This document shows, piece after piece, positions 15,670 to 25,900 of a stretch of 64,000 nt of DNA. This stretch comes from Paenibacillus sp. HWE-109 (GTDB lineage: Bacteria > Bacillota > Bacilli > Paenibacillales > NBRC-103111). The position numbers were made by a program, and so were the translations under genes. Numbering within the stretch: the stretch's first letter is position 1; the number at the start of each line of letters is the position of its first letter. Under the pieces are notes generated by a model that made no database searches, had not been told where the DNA came from, and worked only from the letters and a program-made list of their open reading frames with translations. The DNA lies in the NCBI RefSeq assembly GCF_022163125.1, contig NZ_CP091881.1, positions 9,013,285 through 9,077,284 of the forward strand. The letters run 5' to 3'.

Positions 15670-15692
15670 CCTAGCCGCAGGCTAGGTTTTTT
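15670..15692 (+). terminator. Perfect short terminator
   Basis: CCTAGCC (15670-15676), GCA loop, GGCTAGG (15680-15686), TTTTTT. No gene directly precedes it, so it may shield the following operon or act as a leader terminator. Confidence 0.8.
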
Positions 15693-15790
15693 AGCCTTAA
15701 CAGTTATCTGACTTGGTTAACTAGGTTCCGTCTATTAAACTCTGGTGATGGGAAGAAATATTTGGTAACATTAAATCTTGACAAGGGAGT

Positions 15791-15806
15791 CTGAAAGCGC
15801 AAACAT
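15791..15806 (+). promoter_or_regulatory. cre-like box (CcpA site) before YesM pair 1
   Basis: CTGAAAGCGCAAACAT matches the cre consensus WTGNAANCGNWNNCWW at all positions except the first W. It overlaps the region downstream of TTGACA (15778-15783), where CcpA would block transcription. Confidence 0.6.
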
Positions 15807-15827
15807 TTTTTCGGGGAGGAAATGAGC

Positions 15828-17621
15828 ATGATTCAAGCGATCCGGAGTTCATTGGAATGGAAGCTCATTCTCATTATCTTTGCCATTATTTTTATGACGG
15901 TAACCGGGATCAGCACATTCAGCTTCATTAGAAGCTCAGAGGCGATCAATAATGATGTGGTGCGTTTCAGTAACCAGATTCTGAAGCAAGCCAACCTGAA
16001 CTTGGGCCGATATTTAAAGGATAATGAACAGTTCTTTCATACGATTAGCGGAAGCAGAGAGTTCCAGGATTGGTTAAAGACTAGGCTCGATGATAAATAT
16101 GATCTCTTCGATAGCTACCAAAAAATAGAAAAGACATGGATTACCCCCTTTACCACCTATCATCCAGAAACTTTGTCCATCAAGTTGTACAACGAGAATG
16201 GGAACGAGAGCACCTATCGGAACGAATATATGTGGGAATCCATTCTGGCACCTTACTATTCGATGAAGCATGAATCGTGGCTGGAAAGTATGGATCTGAC
16301 GGGGAAGATTTCACGCTATTATGCGATGAATGATCAGTACACTGACAAAGCAGGGAATTCGATGAGAATCCCTATTTTAACTTATGCACAGAAGTTTCGC
16401 TTTGCCGAGCAAACCGGTTATTTGGCGATCGATGTTTCCCTTCTGGCTACACAGCAAATATTAAATGAAATCCAGCTGGGCGAGAACGGGCTTGGCATGA
16501 TTATTGATCAATTTGGAACGATTGTATCCTACCCCGACCCTGGGCAAATCAATACAAAGCTGGATCCAGCCATTTTTATGAACATCAGCTCCAACCTCTC
16601 GGGCTCCTATTACAGCGCAAAATCGAAACAAATGATCGTTTATCAAACAATCACAGGCACCGACTGGAAAGTTATTGTTATTGTACCCTACGGAGATTTG
16701 GCTAAAAGCATAGCGAATATTCGCCATTTGACGATAACGCTTACAAGTGGAGGGCTGTTAATTGCTTCGATTTTTGCTTATTTAATTTCTCATTCCATCA
16801 CTCGAAGGCTCAAACAGCTGCGCAGGACGATCAAAATGACGAAATTGGATCAATTCGATGTCCGTGCCCAGGTGAGCGGTATTGATGAAGTGGCCGAGCT
16901 TGCTTCAGCCTATAATCTACTTCTGGATCGAATAGAAAATTCCATTCTTCAGCTCGCTGAGACCCGTCTTGTCCAGCAGCATGCTGTATTATCTGCCTTA
17001 CAATCTCAGATTAATTCCCATTTTTTGTATAATGCACTGGAATCGATCAATTCTATGGCTCATTTGGCCGGACAACCAGATATTCAACAGACGACGATCG
17101 CATTGTCCAACATGCTGCGGTACACATCCAATTATCAGCAGACGATTGTTACCGTAAATGATGAGTTTGACCACTTGAAAAATTACTTTTTTATCATTCG
17201 CATCTTGTACGGTGAAAATATATCGTTAAGTCTTGAACAAGATGTATCCGTCCAGGATGCGCAATGTCTTAAAGCTATCATTCAACCATTTGTTGAAAAC
17301 AGTGTTAAACATGCTTATGAAGTGACAGGGGATCGTTTATTGATTAGGATTTCGACGACACGCTGGAAGGAACGATACGTCCAAATCGTCATTGAGGATA
17401 ACGGGATCGGATTTACCGACGAAAGGCTGAATATGATTCAGCAGGCTTTGAGCATGGGGCAGACGGAGCAAGATTACATGCGTTTTTCCCGAGTCGGTGT
17501 GCTGAACGTTCACTATCGGTTGAAAATGTTTTATACGGAGCCGGAAACAGGCGTTTCTGTAGAGCGATTAATGCCAGAAGGCGGGGCGCGTATTATCATT
17601 CGTTTCCCGTATCGATCCTAA
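15828..17621 (+). CDS. YesM-type sensor histidine kinase (pair 1)
   Basis: A kinase of 597 residues. Start at ATG 15828, 8 nt after GGGGAGG (the ATG at 15822 is too close to it). TM1 about 14-36, an extracytoplasmic dCache-like sensor, TM2 about 300-320, HAMP, then the His_kinase (PF06580) region with acceptor His in ALQSQINSHFLYNALESINS and a HATPase with IEDNGIGFTDERL. This is the LytS/YesM class that typically senses extracellular sugars or transporter state and pairs with AraC-type regulators. The partner regulator starts 13 nt downstream, and the importer operon follows, so control of sugar uptake is likely. A cre-like box lies upstream. Confidence 0.92.
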   Translation: MIQAIRSSLEWKLILIIFAIIFMTVTGISTFSFIRSSEAINNDVVRFSNQILKQANLNLGRYLKDNEQFFHTISGSREFQDWLKTRLDDKYDLFDSYQKIEKTWITPFTTYHPETLSIKLYNENGNESTYRNEYMWESILAPYYSMKHESWLESMDLTGKISRYYAMNDQYTDKAGNSMRIPILTYAQKFRFAEQTGYLAIDVSLLATQQILNEIQLGENGLGMIIDQFGTIVSYPDPGQINTKLDPAIFMNISSNLSGSYYSAKSKQMIVYQTITGTDWKVIVIVPYGDLAKSIANIRHLTITLTSGGLLIASIFAYLISHSITRRLKQLRRTIKMTKLDQFDVRAQVSGIDEVAELASAYNLLLDRIENSILQLAETRLVQQHAVLSALQSQINSHFLYNALESINSMAHLAGQPDIQQTTIALSNMLRYTSNYQQTIVTVNDEFDHLKNYFFIIRILYGENISLSLEQDVSVQDAQCLKAIIQPFVENSVKHAYEVTGDRLLIRISTTRWKERYVQIVIEDNGIGFTDERLNMIQQALSMGQTEQDYMRFSRVGVLNVHYRLKMFYTEPETGVSVERLMPEGGARIIIRFPYRS

Positions 17622-17634
17622 GAGGGGGTATAAC

Positions 17635-18723
17635 ATGATTCGAGTGCTTATTGTAGATGATTCCATGCTAATATGCAGCAGCTTGTCTAAATCTGTATCG
17701 GAGTATAACGACACAACGGTCGTTTCGGGAACGGCTTCAAACGGTGTTAAGGCGTTGGAATGGCTAGAAGACTATTATGCGGATTTGTGCATTACGGATA
17801 TCCGAATGCCAGCCATGGATGGATTAGAGTTGATCGAACATATCAATCGGCTATATCCCTGGATGAAGTGCATGGTCGTTTCCAGCTACGACGATTTCCA
17901 ATATGCGCAACGCAGCATTAAGCTCTACGCGCTGGACTATATTCTGAAACCCATTGATCCGCGAGCCTTTCATGAGTCTTTGAGCTCGGCGACGGATCGT
18001 ATTATACAGGAACGAAATCACGAGGCTGCCCAATTGATTTTGCGCAAACTGCCTATGAATCGATCTTGGATGGAACGATGGATCGAACATATCCAAACGC
18101 TGCGGATTGAAATGATGCCGCTGCTCATTGTGGAAACGCTTGAATTATTGGAAGGATGGGCGGCAGGAAACTACTATTTGTTGAATGCGCTCTCCAATCT
18201 ATGGCTGCAAACCGTCATCGAAGAGATGGCGAAGGATAAGCTTCGACTGGAGTTGGATGAGGGCAAGGATTTGGGGCTTGGGGAAAATCTGCTGTCCTTT
18301 CCTGTCATTCGCAGTTATTTTCGCCTATGCGCAGTCAGGAGACTGGAAGAAGGGGCCAATTGCCTGATGGCCGTCATGCGCGGCATCCGTGACAATCAGT
18401 CCAGTAAGGTTGTGGATACGATGAAACAATATATTCAAATCCATTATGGAGAAAAGATCAATTTGCAGGATTTGGCCGACATCGTTTCGCACAATAAAAC
18501 GTATATGTGCACCTTATTCAAGCAGGAAACGAACATGACCGTTTGGCAATATATTGTTGCGGAACGGATGAATCATTCGCGTGACTTATTGCTGAACTCA
18601 CCATTAAAAGTGTACGAAATCGCAAATCGTGTTGGCTACGAGGACGTCGACTATTTCACGAAATTATTCAAAAAACATTTCGGCTTGAATCCGCTTGATT
18701 TCAAAAAGCGAATGGAATCATAA
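17635..18723 (+). CDS. YesN-type AraC-family response regulator (pair 1)
   Basis: A 362-residue regulator. The receiver domain at the N-terminus has the DD pair (LIVDDSMLI), acceptor Asp in DLCITDIRMPAMDG and the switch Lys in LDYILKPIDP. A middle helical region of about 120 residues follows. The C-terminus is an AraC double HTH: INLQDLADIVSHNKTYMCTL then VYEIANRVGYEDVDYFTKLF. The ATG follows AAGAGGGGGTATAAC. It is coupled to the YesM-type kinase and probably activates the importer genes downstream, across the 470-bp repeat-containing spacer. A clean terminator follows. Confidence 0.93.
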   Translation: MIRVLIVDDSMLICSSLSKSVSEYNDTTVVSGTASNGVKALEWLEDYYADLCITDIRMPAMDGLELIEHINRLYPWMKCMVVSSYDDFQYAQRSIKLYALDYILKPIDPRAFHESLSSATDRIIQERNHEAAQLILRKLPMNRSWMERWIEHIQTLRIEMMPLLIVETLELLEGWAAGNYYLLNALSNLWLQTVIEEMAKDKLRLELDEGKDLGLGENLLSFPVIRSYFRLCAVRRLEEGANCLMAVMRGIRDNQSSKVVDTMKQYIQIHYGEKINLQDLADIVSHNKTYMCTLFKQETNMTVWQYIVAERMNHSRDLLLNSPLKVYEIANRVGYEDVDYFTKLFKKHFGLNPLDFKKRMES

Positions 18724-18729
18724 TTTTCC

Positions 18730-18757
18730 CACACACCGAACGGTGTGTCTTTTTTTA
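18730..18757 (+). terminator. Terminator after YesN pair 1
   Basis: ACACACC (18731-18737) and GGTGTGT (18742-18748) around GAAC, then CTTTTTTT. Confidence 0.9.
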
Positions 18758-18820
18758 TATAAGACTTTATATGTTTTGGAGTGAACGTGGAGTTACTCCA
18801 GCTGCCTCGCGCGAAGGTAA

Positions 18821-19000
18821 GGGAACTACAGTCCGCTATTCCAGCGAAAAGTGACCTTATCGCGAGCCAGAGGGAACTACAGTCCGCTATATTGCTGTTT
18901 CATGGGAAATTCAGCGCTTGTTGTGGAAATAAGACCCTGTAGTTCCGTTATGACCCTCGCAACCCTGCTATTTGCCAAAATAGCGTCCTCTAGTTCCCTT
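18821..19000. repeat. GGGAACTACAGTCCGCTAT repeat cluster
   Basis: GGGAACTACAGTCCGCTAT occurs at 18821 and 18872 in direct orientation, and its inverted core (TGTAGTTCCGTTAT near 18939 and CTAGTTCCCTT near 18990) follows, giving a palindromic array of units about 50 nt apart. There is no coding potential. With the adjacent 60-nt repeat it fills most of 18758-19194. Confidence 0.7.
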
Positions 19001-19060
19001 AACAGGTTTTGTCGCTACTAAGAGGCTGATCTCTTAGGGCGGCAAAGCCGTTTTTCTTAG
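19001..19060 (+). repeat. Dispersed 60-nt repeat, copy 2
   Basis: AACAGGTTTTGTCGCTACTA... matches 15391-15450 with roughly 11 differences in 60 and keeps the GGC/GCC hairpin potential. Confidence 0.7.
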
Positions 19061-19194
19061 ACAAATAGGATAACCGCAATAAGGAAAATAAACACCCGAA
19101 TATCGTCAGGTATAAACGAAAGCTTATCCTGTATTAGGAAAGTTTCCAGTCCCTTATAATAAATTCAGACAGATAGAGAAAGGAGTGGAATGGC

Positions 19195-20094
19195 TTGAAT
19201 AAAAGGTACCTAAGGAGAAATCATCCGTTGTACGTTATGTTGTTGCCGGGAATTTTGTATTTTGTTATTTTCAAATACATTCCATTACTCGGAAGTGTAA
19301 TTGCGTTCCAGGATTACAATATTTACAAAGGATTCCTACAGAGCGATTGGGTTGGATTTCAATGGTTCGAGCAGTTGGTGACGTTTCCACAATTTAAACG
19401 ATTAATCGGGAATACGATCATTTTAAGCTTTTATCAAATTATATTTGCGTTTCCTGCTCCCATTTTGCTGGCTTGTTTGTTGAATGAGTTGAGAAATATC
19501 GGTCTTAAACGTATGGTCCAAACGTTGCTTTACTTGCCTCACTTTCTATCCTGGACGATCGTATACGGCTTAGTATATATGATGTTCTCCAGCCAGACAG
19601 GTTTAGTTAACCATGTGTTGACATGGTCAGGACATGAGCCCATCAGTTTCCTGCAAATGCCGGAATATTTCCGCACATTGCTTATCGGTTCAGGCATCTG
19701 GAAGGAGATGGGGTGGAGTACAATTATCTTCTTGGCAGCCTTGGCGGGGATAAGTCCTTCCTACTATGAGGCAGCGAGAATTGATGGGGCAGGGCGATGG
19801 AAGCAATTCGTGCATGTAACATTTCCGGGACTTTTGCCTGCAATTGTTATTCTGCTGCTGCTCAAAATCGGCAGCGTGCTGGAAGTTGGCTTCGAGCAAG
19901 TTTATTTATTCTTAAACCCAGCTACGCTCAGGGTAGGTGAAGTGTTGGATACTTATGCTTATCGGCAAGGTATCTTAGCGGGTCAGTACAGCATCACAAC
20001 CGCGATAGGGCTGTTCAAATCGATTATCGGCTTCACACTCTTAATCATGGCCAATCGAATTAGTAAAGCAGTTTCTGGGGAAGGGTTATACTAG
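19195..20094 (+). CDS. LplB/UgpA-type ABC sugar transporter permease (importer 1)
   Basis: A 299-residue permease with six membrane helices. It starts at TTG 19195 with AGGAG about 9 nt upstream; a TATAAT-like -10 lies at 19155. The N-terminal LYVMLLPGILYFVIFKYIPL and the cytoplasmic EAA loop (EAARIDGAGRWKQFVHVTFP) are typical of the LplB/YteP group of complex-polysaccharide importers. It forms the channel with the LplC-type partner encoded 10 nt downstream. No ATPase gene is in the cluster, so a shared MsmX-type ATPase is presumed (family knowledge). Confidence 0.93.
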   Translation: MNKRYLRRNHPLYVMLLPGILYFVIFKYIPLLGSVIAFQDYNIYKGFLQSDWVGFQWFEQLVTFPQFKRLIGNTIILSFYQIIFAFPAPILLACLLNELRNIGLKRMVQTLLYLPHFLSWTIVYGLVYMMFSSQTGLVNHVLTWSGHEPISFLQMPEYFRTLLIGSGIWKEMGWSTIIFLAALAGISPSYYEAARIDGAGRWKQFVHVTFPGLLPAIVILLLLKIGSVLEVGFEQVYLFLNPATLRVGEVLDTYAYRQGILAGQYSITTAIGLFKSIIGFTLLIMANRISKAVSGEGLY

Positions 20095-20104
20095 GTGGTC
20101 CTAT

Positions 20105-20983
20105 ATGAAAATTAGAAAATCATTAGGTGAAAAAGTGTTCGATTTCACTAACGTCAGTTTTCTCACCCTGATTACAGTTGCAGCAATGCTCCCGATCCTT
20201 TACGTTGTCGCAGGCTCGTTCAGTTCCTCGAACGCCCTTATTCATAATAGAGTCACATTATGGCCGGTGGAAGCGACCTTTGATAATTTCAAACTTGTAG
20301 TAAACAATAGCACATTTTGGAAGTCAGGCTGGATGACAGTCCAAATCGTATTCCTAGGCACCTTGATCAATATGGTACTAACGATGATTACGGCATATCC
20401 CTTATCGAAGATGGATTTAAAAGGAAGAAAGTTTTTTATGCTGCTAATCATTTTTACAATGATTTTTCAAGCCCCGATCATACCGACGTATTTGCTTGTG
20501 AAAAACTTGTATCTGTTAAACTCCATATGGGCTTTAGTCCTGCCTGGTGCCATTAGCGCTTTCAATATGATTTTGTGTATTACGTTTTTTCGTACGGTTC
20601 CCGACGATTTATTCGATGCTGCTCGCGTAGACGGGATGAGCGAATACAGCATGGTATGGCGTATAGTGGTACCATTGTCCATGCCAATTGTCATGACGCT
20701 GCTTTTATTTTATGCAGTGGGCCATTGGAATAACTATTTTGGACCGCTCTTGTTTATTAACGACCGAAATAAACAAACGCTGCAAATGTATCTTTACTCG
20801 CTAATTGCAAATGGGGATTCGGACTCGACAGCGGGTGCAGCTGCAGAATCCGGCATCAAGCTTTCTCCGGTCGCCATCCAAATGGCCACGATTGTACTAG
20901 CTACCGTGCCTGTTGTACTGATTTATCCCTTTTTGCAGAAGCATTTTGTTAAAGGAGCTTTACTTGGTTCTGTGAAGGAATAA
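20105..20983 (+). CDS. LplC/YtcP-type ABC sugar transporter permease (importer 1)
   Basis: A 292-residue second permease with six membrane helices and an EAA-type loop (ARVDGMSEYSMVWRIVVPLS). The C-terminal LIYPFLQKHFVKGALLGSVK ending is characteristic of the LplC/YtcP/YesQ subgroup. The start follows AGGTGGTCCTAT. It forms a heterodimeric channel with the preceding permease and receives substrate from the lipoprotein encoded 60 nt downstream. Likely substrate: oligosaccharides released by the PL8 lyase in the same cluster (inference from neighbourhood). Confidence 0.93.
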   Translation: MKIRKSLGEKVFDFTNVSFLTLITVAAMLPILYVVAGSFSSSNALIHNRVTLWPVEATFDNFKLVVNNSTFWKSGWMTVQIVFLGTLINMVLTMITAYPLSKMDLKGRKFFMLLIIFTMIFQAPIIPTYLLVKNLYLLNSIWALVLPGAISAFNMILCITFFRTVPDDLFDAARVDGMSEYSMVWRIVVPLSMPIVMTLLLFYAVGHWNNYFGPLLFINDRNKQTLQMYLYSLIANGDSDSTAGAAAESGIKLSPVAIQMATIVLATVPVVLIYPFLQKHFVKGALLGSVKE

Positions 20984-21043
20984 CTGAATATTTAGACTTC
21001 TGTCTTTATAGATAATCAAGGAATCCTAGGGAGGAATAGAAAA

Positions 21044-22612
21044 ATGAGCTTCGAAAAGAAATGGGGCAATACGCTTTACCTATCGATGTCTGCTATCGTG
21101 CTCCTGTCCGCGTGTTCATCGGGTAATGAGAGCAGCCGCTCAAGCGCAACTCCGAATCAAACAAGTACGCAAGCAAGCGTTTCAGCCACGCCGGGTACTC
21201 CAGCGGCACCGGTCAAAATTCGTGTATTCGAAACAGATAACAACCAACCGGTTCCAGGCGGTAAGATGATGGATGACCCCACGATTAAATATTTGGCGCA
21301 AAAAACGAATACGGATCTGGATTGGGTATTCCTTCCGCATGGTCAGTTCGGGGACCAGGTTAGAATTAAATTTGCCAGTGGCGATATCCCTGATGTCGTC
21401 CAATCATGGGGCATTAATTATGAATTGCTGAAGAACAATCAAGTTATCCCCTTAAACGATTACATTAATAAATACGGCTCCAATCTCAAAAAGGCAATAT
21501 CGCAAGCCGCATGGGACGAGGTCACGATTGATGGGAAAATCTTGGCGATTCCAGAAGGACAGATAGGGAATAAAGTTCTTTATGTCCGTAAAGATTGGAT
21601 GGATAAGGTTGGCATTACCACCCCGCCCAAAACGCCTGATGAATTGTTGACGATGCTGCGGGCATTCCGCGATAAGGATCCGAATGGCAACGGCAAAAAA
21701 GATGAGATGCCGTTCTCCGGTCGTGAAAAGCTCGATTGGGTTGACAATGTAATTACCATGTTCGGTGCAGATTATTTCGCGCGTGTAGTCGTTAATGGCG
21801 AGGTAGTGCCAGGACTCGTTAGCCCTAATATGAAGCAAGCGCTTGGATTTCTGCGGACATTGGTTGAAGAGAAGCTGATTGATAGCGAGTTTCTGACAAA
21901 TAAACGGAATGTCTGGGAGCAGAAGATCCAGAATAATTTGGTAGGTGCTTGGGTGCATGCACCTTCGCTTAGCTGGGATTGGCAGGATAAGTTGAACAAA
22001 TCTCTTCCGGGTATGGGAGCGAATGTCATTGCAATTCCAACTCCGAAAGCACCGGGTGTAGAGAGCTCAGGTACACTGATTCGCGCATCTAATAAATCGT
22101 TTATGATCACAAAAGCAGCGAAAGATCCGGCTGCGATCGTGAAAATGCTCGATTGGCTCGCTAGTCAGGAAGGACAGGAGTTTGTTAATTTTGGCATACC
22201 GAATGTAACGTACAAGAAGGATGGCGACAAAATTAACTATGACAGTAAAAAAGATGCCGATGATAAAACGGTGCTTTGGCGGTTTAACTCCTTTAATTTG
22301 GTCGCGACCAACAAAGATATTATGGAAATTCAATTGGGCAGCAAGGAAGCTGCTGACAAAATGGATTCAACTTATAAAGTCGCCGCTGCGGAAGGAATTA
22401 AGAATATTATTGCCGGTATCCCTCCTTCAACTGCCACACCGAAACCTGAATTGGAATGGAACGGCACACTTTTCCAAGAAGCGGCAGCTCAGATCCTACT
22501 TGGCAAACAACCATTAGATTACTTTGATACTTTTGTCAAGCAATGGAGAGCCCAAGCCGGTACTGAAAATATCAAATATGAAACCGACTATTATAACAGT
22601 AAGAAAAAATAA
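21044..22612 (+). CDS. LplA/YtcQ-type extracellular solute-binding lipoprotein (importer 1)
   Basis: A 522-residue family 1 binding protein. The lipobox IVLLSACSSG places Cys near residue 24; a Ser/Thr/Ala-rich linker (about 25-55) follows. The binding domain contains GDIPDVVQSWG and the conserved calcium-site-like DPNGNGKKDEMPF motif of the LplA group. The start follows GGGAGGAATAGAAAA. It delivers oligosaccharides to the two upstream permeases. Length and motifs fit YtcQ/LplA proteins tied to uronic-acid or glycan uptake in Bacillus and Paenibacillus. Confidence 0.92.
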   Translation: MSFEKKWGNTLYLSMSAIVLLSACSSGNESSRSSATPNQTSTQASVSATPGTPAAPVKIRVFETDNNQPVPGGKMMDDPTIKYLAQKTNTDLDWVFLPHGQFGDQVRIKFASGDIPDVVQSWGINYELLKNNQVIPLNDYINKYGSNLKKAISQAAWDEVTIDGKILAIPEGQIGNKVLYVRKDWMDKVGITTPPKTPDELLTMLRAFRDKDPNGNGKKDEMPFSGREKLDWVDNVITMFGADYFARVVVNGEVVPGLVSPNMKQALGFLRTLVEEKLIDSEFLTNKRNVWEQKIQNNLVGAWVHAPSLSWDWQDKLNKSLPGMGANVIAIPTPKAPGVESSGTLIRASNKSFMITKAAKDPAAIVKMLDWLASQEGQEFVNFGIPNVTYKKDGDKINYDSKKDADDKTVLWRFNSFNLVATNKDIMEIQLGSKEAADKMDSTYKVAAAEGIKNIIAGIPPSTATPKPELEWNGTLFQEAAAQILLGKQPLDYFDTFVKQWRAQAGTENIKYETDYYNSKKK

Positions 22613-22645
22613 TGCGTAATAGAGCAATAATCGTATAGGTAAAGC

Positions 22646-22710
22646 GGAAGGCGGAAGTAAGGGTGATCGTGAGTATCATACCCAATTTGCTCTTCCGTCT
22701 TTCTTTTTCT
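22646..22710 (+). terminator. Long-stem terminator after importer 1
   Basis: GGAAGGCGGAAG (22646-22657) pairs fully, with two G-T pairs, with CTTCCGTCTTTC (22692-22703) across a 34-nt loop, then TTTTTC. Confidence 0.6.
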
Positions 22711-22780
22711 CCAGCGTATGCAGGCAAGAAGGAATGTTGAAAGGGGGGAAATCATATGTCGAAGCTGTCCATTGTTTGTT

Positions 22781-22796
22781 TTGAAAGCGCATTCTT
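22781..22796 (+). promoter_or_regulatory. cre box (CcpA site) before the PL8 lyase
   Basis: TTGAAAGCGCATTCTT fits the cre consensus WTGNAANCGNWNNCWW at every position. It lies 109 nt before the lyase start, within a 290-bp spacer that also holds the importer 1 terminator. Confidence 0.7.
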
Positions 22797-22904
22797 ACAT
22801 TTTGCGGCTGGATAATACTTGTTCCGTTTTGTGATACTCTCATTTCGGTTACCTTCTATTTAAAATTTTTTGAAATTTATCTTGAGAGAGATGGTGGTTT
22901 GGTT

Positions 22905-25900
22905 ATGTGGAATAGGCATAAGCAGAAAGTGGCTGTGTTCTTGATGGTAACGCTCTTATTATCCATTTTTAGCCAAGTAGGATTGCGTAGCGCAAGTGCG
23001 ACCGATGCGTATGACGATTTAAGAGTAAAGTATCAGGCGACCTTAACCGGAGGTTCCGGCTATAACACCTCGGATCCCGATGTCGCGTATAAAGTCAATT
23101 TGTTGGGGCAAACCAGCTGGGGAACATTGAACAAAGCACCAGGCAGACTTTATTTATGGATTGATCTCTATGATCCCAACGATATCGGCAAACCTTTATA
23201 TCTTACGCAAAACTATGTTCGAATCAAAGAGATGGCTATCGCTTACAAAAGCGTTGGCTCCAGCTTATACGGTAATCAGACGCTTAAAACCGATATCCTT
23301 GATGCCTTGGAATGGATGCATTTGAATAGGTACAACGAAACGGTATATCCGGCAACCTCATGGGCATTGTGGTACGATTTGGAGATAGGAACTCCTATTC
23401 AGCTCTCGGATGCTGTTATATTAATGTACGATGAATTGATAGCTACTCCAGAAAGAATTACGAAATATATGAATATGATTCAACATTTCTCACCCGATAA
23501 TACCAAAATAGAGATGCATAATGAGGGTGTACCGAGGGCAGAAAATACAGGAACCAACCGCGTGTGGAAAGCGTCCTATCTGGCCGTGCAGGGAATTATT
23601 CTGAAATCGAATACGATGCTGTCGGCTGCAAGAGACGCTTTGTCACAAGTCATGGACTATGTGACAACAGGTGATGGATTTTATCAGGACGGCTCTTTCG
23701 TGATGCATGGTAATTTTGCCTATAATGGAGGTTATGGAGCGGCTCTCATCCAGGATGTATCGAATATCTTAAATTTACTAGGAGGTTCAGAGTGGTATCC
23801 TACCTATAGCGGCATAAACAATGTCTATAAATGGGTATACGACTCGTATGAGCCATTTATCTACAAAGGTGCCCTGATGGATATGATCAGAGGCCGGGAA
23901 ATTGCGAGAAATTATTATCAAGACCAGGTTTCAGGGCATAAAGTTATGGGAGGTATATTGCGATTGTCGCAGTCAGCACCACCCGCAGATAGCTTGAGAA
24001 TGAAAGCCATGGTGAAGTATTGGATGCAGCAGAATAGCTTGAGTGGTTTCTACAAAGATCTAGATTTAAATACGATGCTGCTGGCGAAGTCTGTGCTCAA
24101 TGATTCAAATATCATTCCTAGAGGAGAAAAGGTTCTAACGAAAGTGTATGCGGGTATGGACAGAGCTGTCCATCTGAAACCTGGCTTCGGCTTCGGGGTT
24201 AGCATGTCGTCTAGCCGAATTGCGAATTATGAATCCGTTCTTTCACCGTTAGGGGATCACAGAAGGGGATGGTATACAGGCGAGGGAATGACTTATCTAT
24301 ATAATAATGATCTCAATCAATACACAGATTTTTGGCCAACTGTAAACCTATACCGTTTGCCTGGTACCACAGTGGATACGATGACCAGGGCTGATAATTC
24401 CAATACGAATTATTTAAGTCCCAATGCATGGACGGGGGGTAGCGAGCTTCTTAATCAATATGCGGCAGTGGGCATGGATTTGAAAGCTGTGAACAACACG
24501 CTTAAAGCAAAAAAATCCTGGTTTATGTTTGACGATGAAATCGTCGCCCTCGGCAGTGGTATTAACAGCACAGACAATCGGAAAATTGAAACGACCATTG
24601 AGAATAGGATGCTGAATAAAGCGACCACTTCCAAAAGTATCGATATAGATTCTCCTGCTTCAACGCCAATCGCAAACGAGCCTCTGCGTCAGAAAGTGTA
24701 TGCAGTAACTGACAGCAGCAACGACGGCAATGTGGCGTTGAATACATTGGACAATAATTTGGATTCCAGATGGACTTCCTTGGGCGACAATCAATGGATC
24801 CAGTATGACCTTGGCAAATCGCAGCCCATTGGTTATTTGGGCATTAACTTCCTGAGTCAGGCATCCCGAGCAACTACATTCGATATTCAGGTATCGAACG
24901 ATAATTCCGTATGGACCAATGTATATAGCGGAAGTTCTATTGTTGGAGGAACATCTGCTGATATTAAGGTCTACGATTTTGCTGATGTGCAGGCAAGATA
25001 TGTGAAAATTATCGGACATGGAAACACGGCTAATCAATTTAACCACATTGTAGAGGTGCAAATTTATGCGCCCAATTCGCAGGGGAACGTTATTATTCCG
25101 CTTGCTGTTGCTCCTTTGAATGCGTTGTCTACAACCAACAATACGGAAACAATGGACTCCGATATTACGACTTATTATTCTTCCGTGGGTGACGGGCAAT
25201 CGCTCATCTATGATCTCGGCAGCAATGTTCAGGTGGGTTATGCGGGATTAAGCTTCTTCGAGGGGCTTACTCATCATTATTCATTTGATATTCAGACGTC
25301 GACAAATGCCACGACATGGACTACCGTATTCAGCGGCCAGAATAGTGTGTTAACCTCTGAAATTCGGGCCTATGACTTCCCGGATACGACTGCGAGGTAT
25401 ATGAAGATTGTATTCCACGGGAATAATATGGATCTGGCAAATCGACTTTCCGAGATCCAATTCTATGCGCCGAACTCACTTGGAGCTGTATTAAATCCTG
25501 TACATCATAATGTTCCCAAATACAATGGCGATGAACAGCTTGTGGTCAATGGCGTCACGAAGCCATCTGGACTCGGCTGGGCTGAGGACATGACGAATGT
25601 TTCATCCGTTTATTTGGAAGGCACAGGCGGATACTATTTCCCTCAACCTGCTTCAATTAAAGGTTTGAGAGAAGCGAGAAAAGGCAATTGGCAATCAATT
25701 GGCAACACGGGCCTTGGCACAATTACCAAGAAATATCTGACGCTCTGGTATGACCATGGCAGCAACCCGGTGAATAAGGATTATTCCTACGTGCTGCTTC
25801 CGAACAAAACATCGCAGCAAACGACAGCTTACAGCAGCAATCCGGATATAGAAGTCCTTTCGAATACTACGAATGTGCAAGCGGTGAAAGATAAAGTCCT

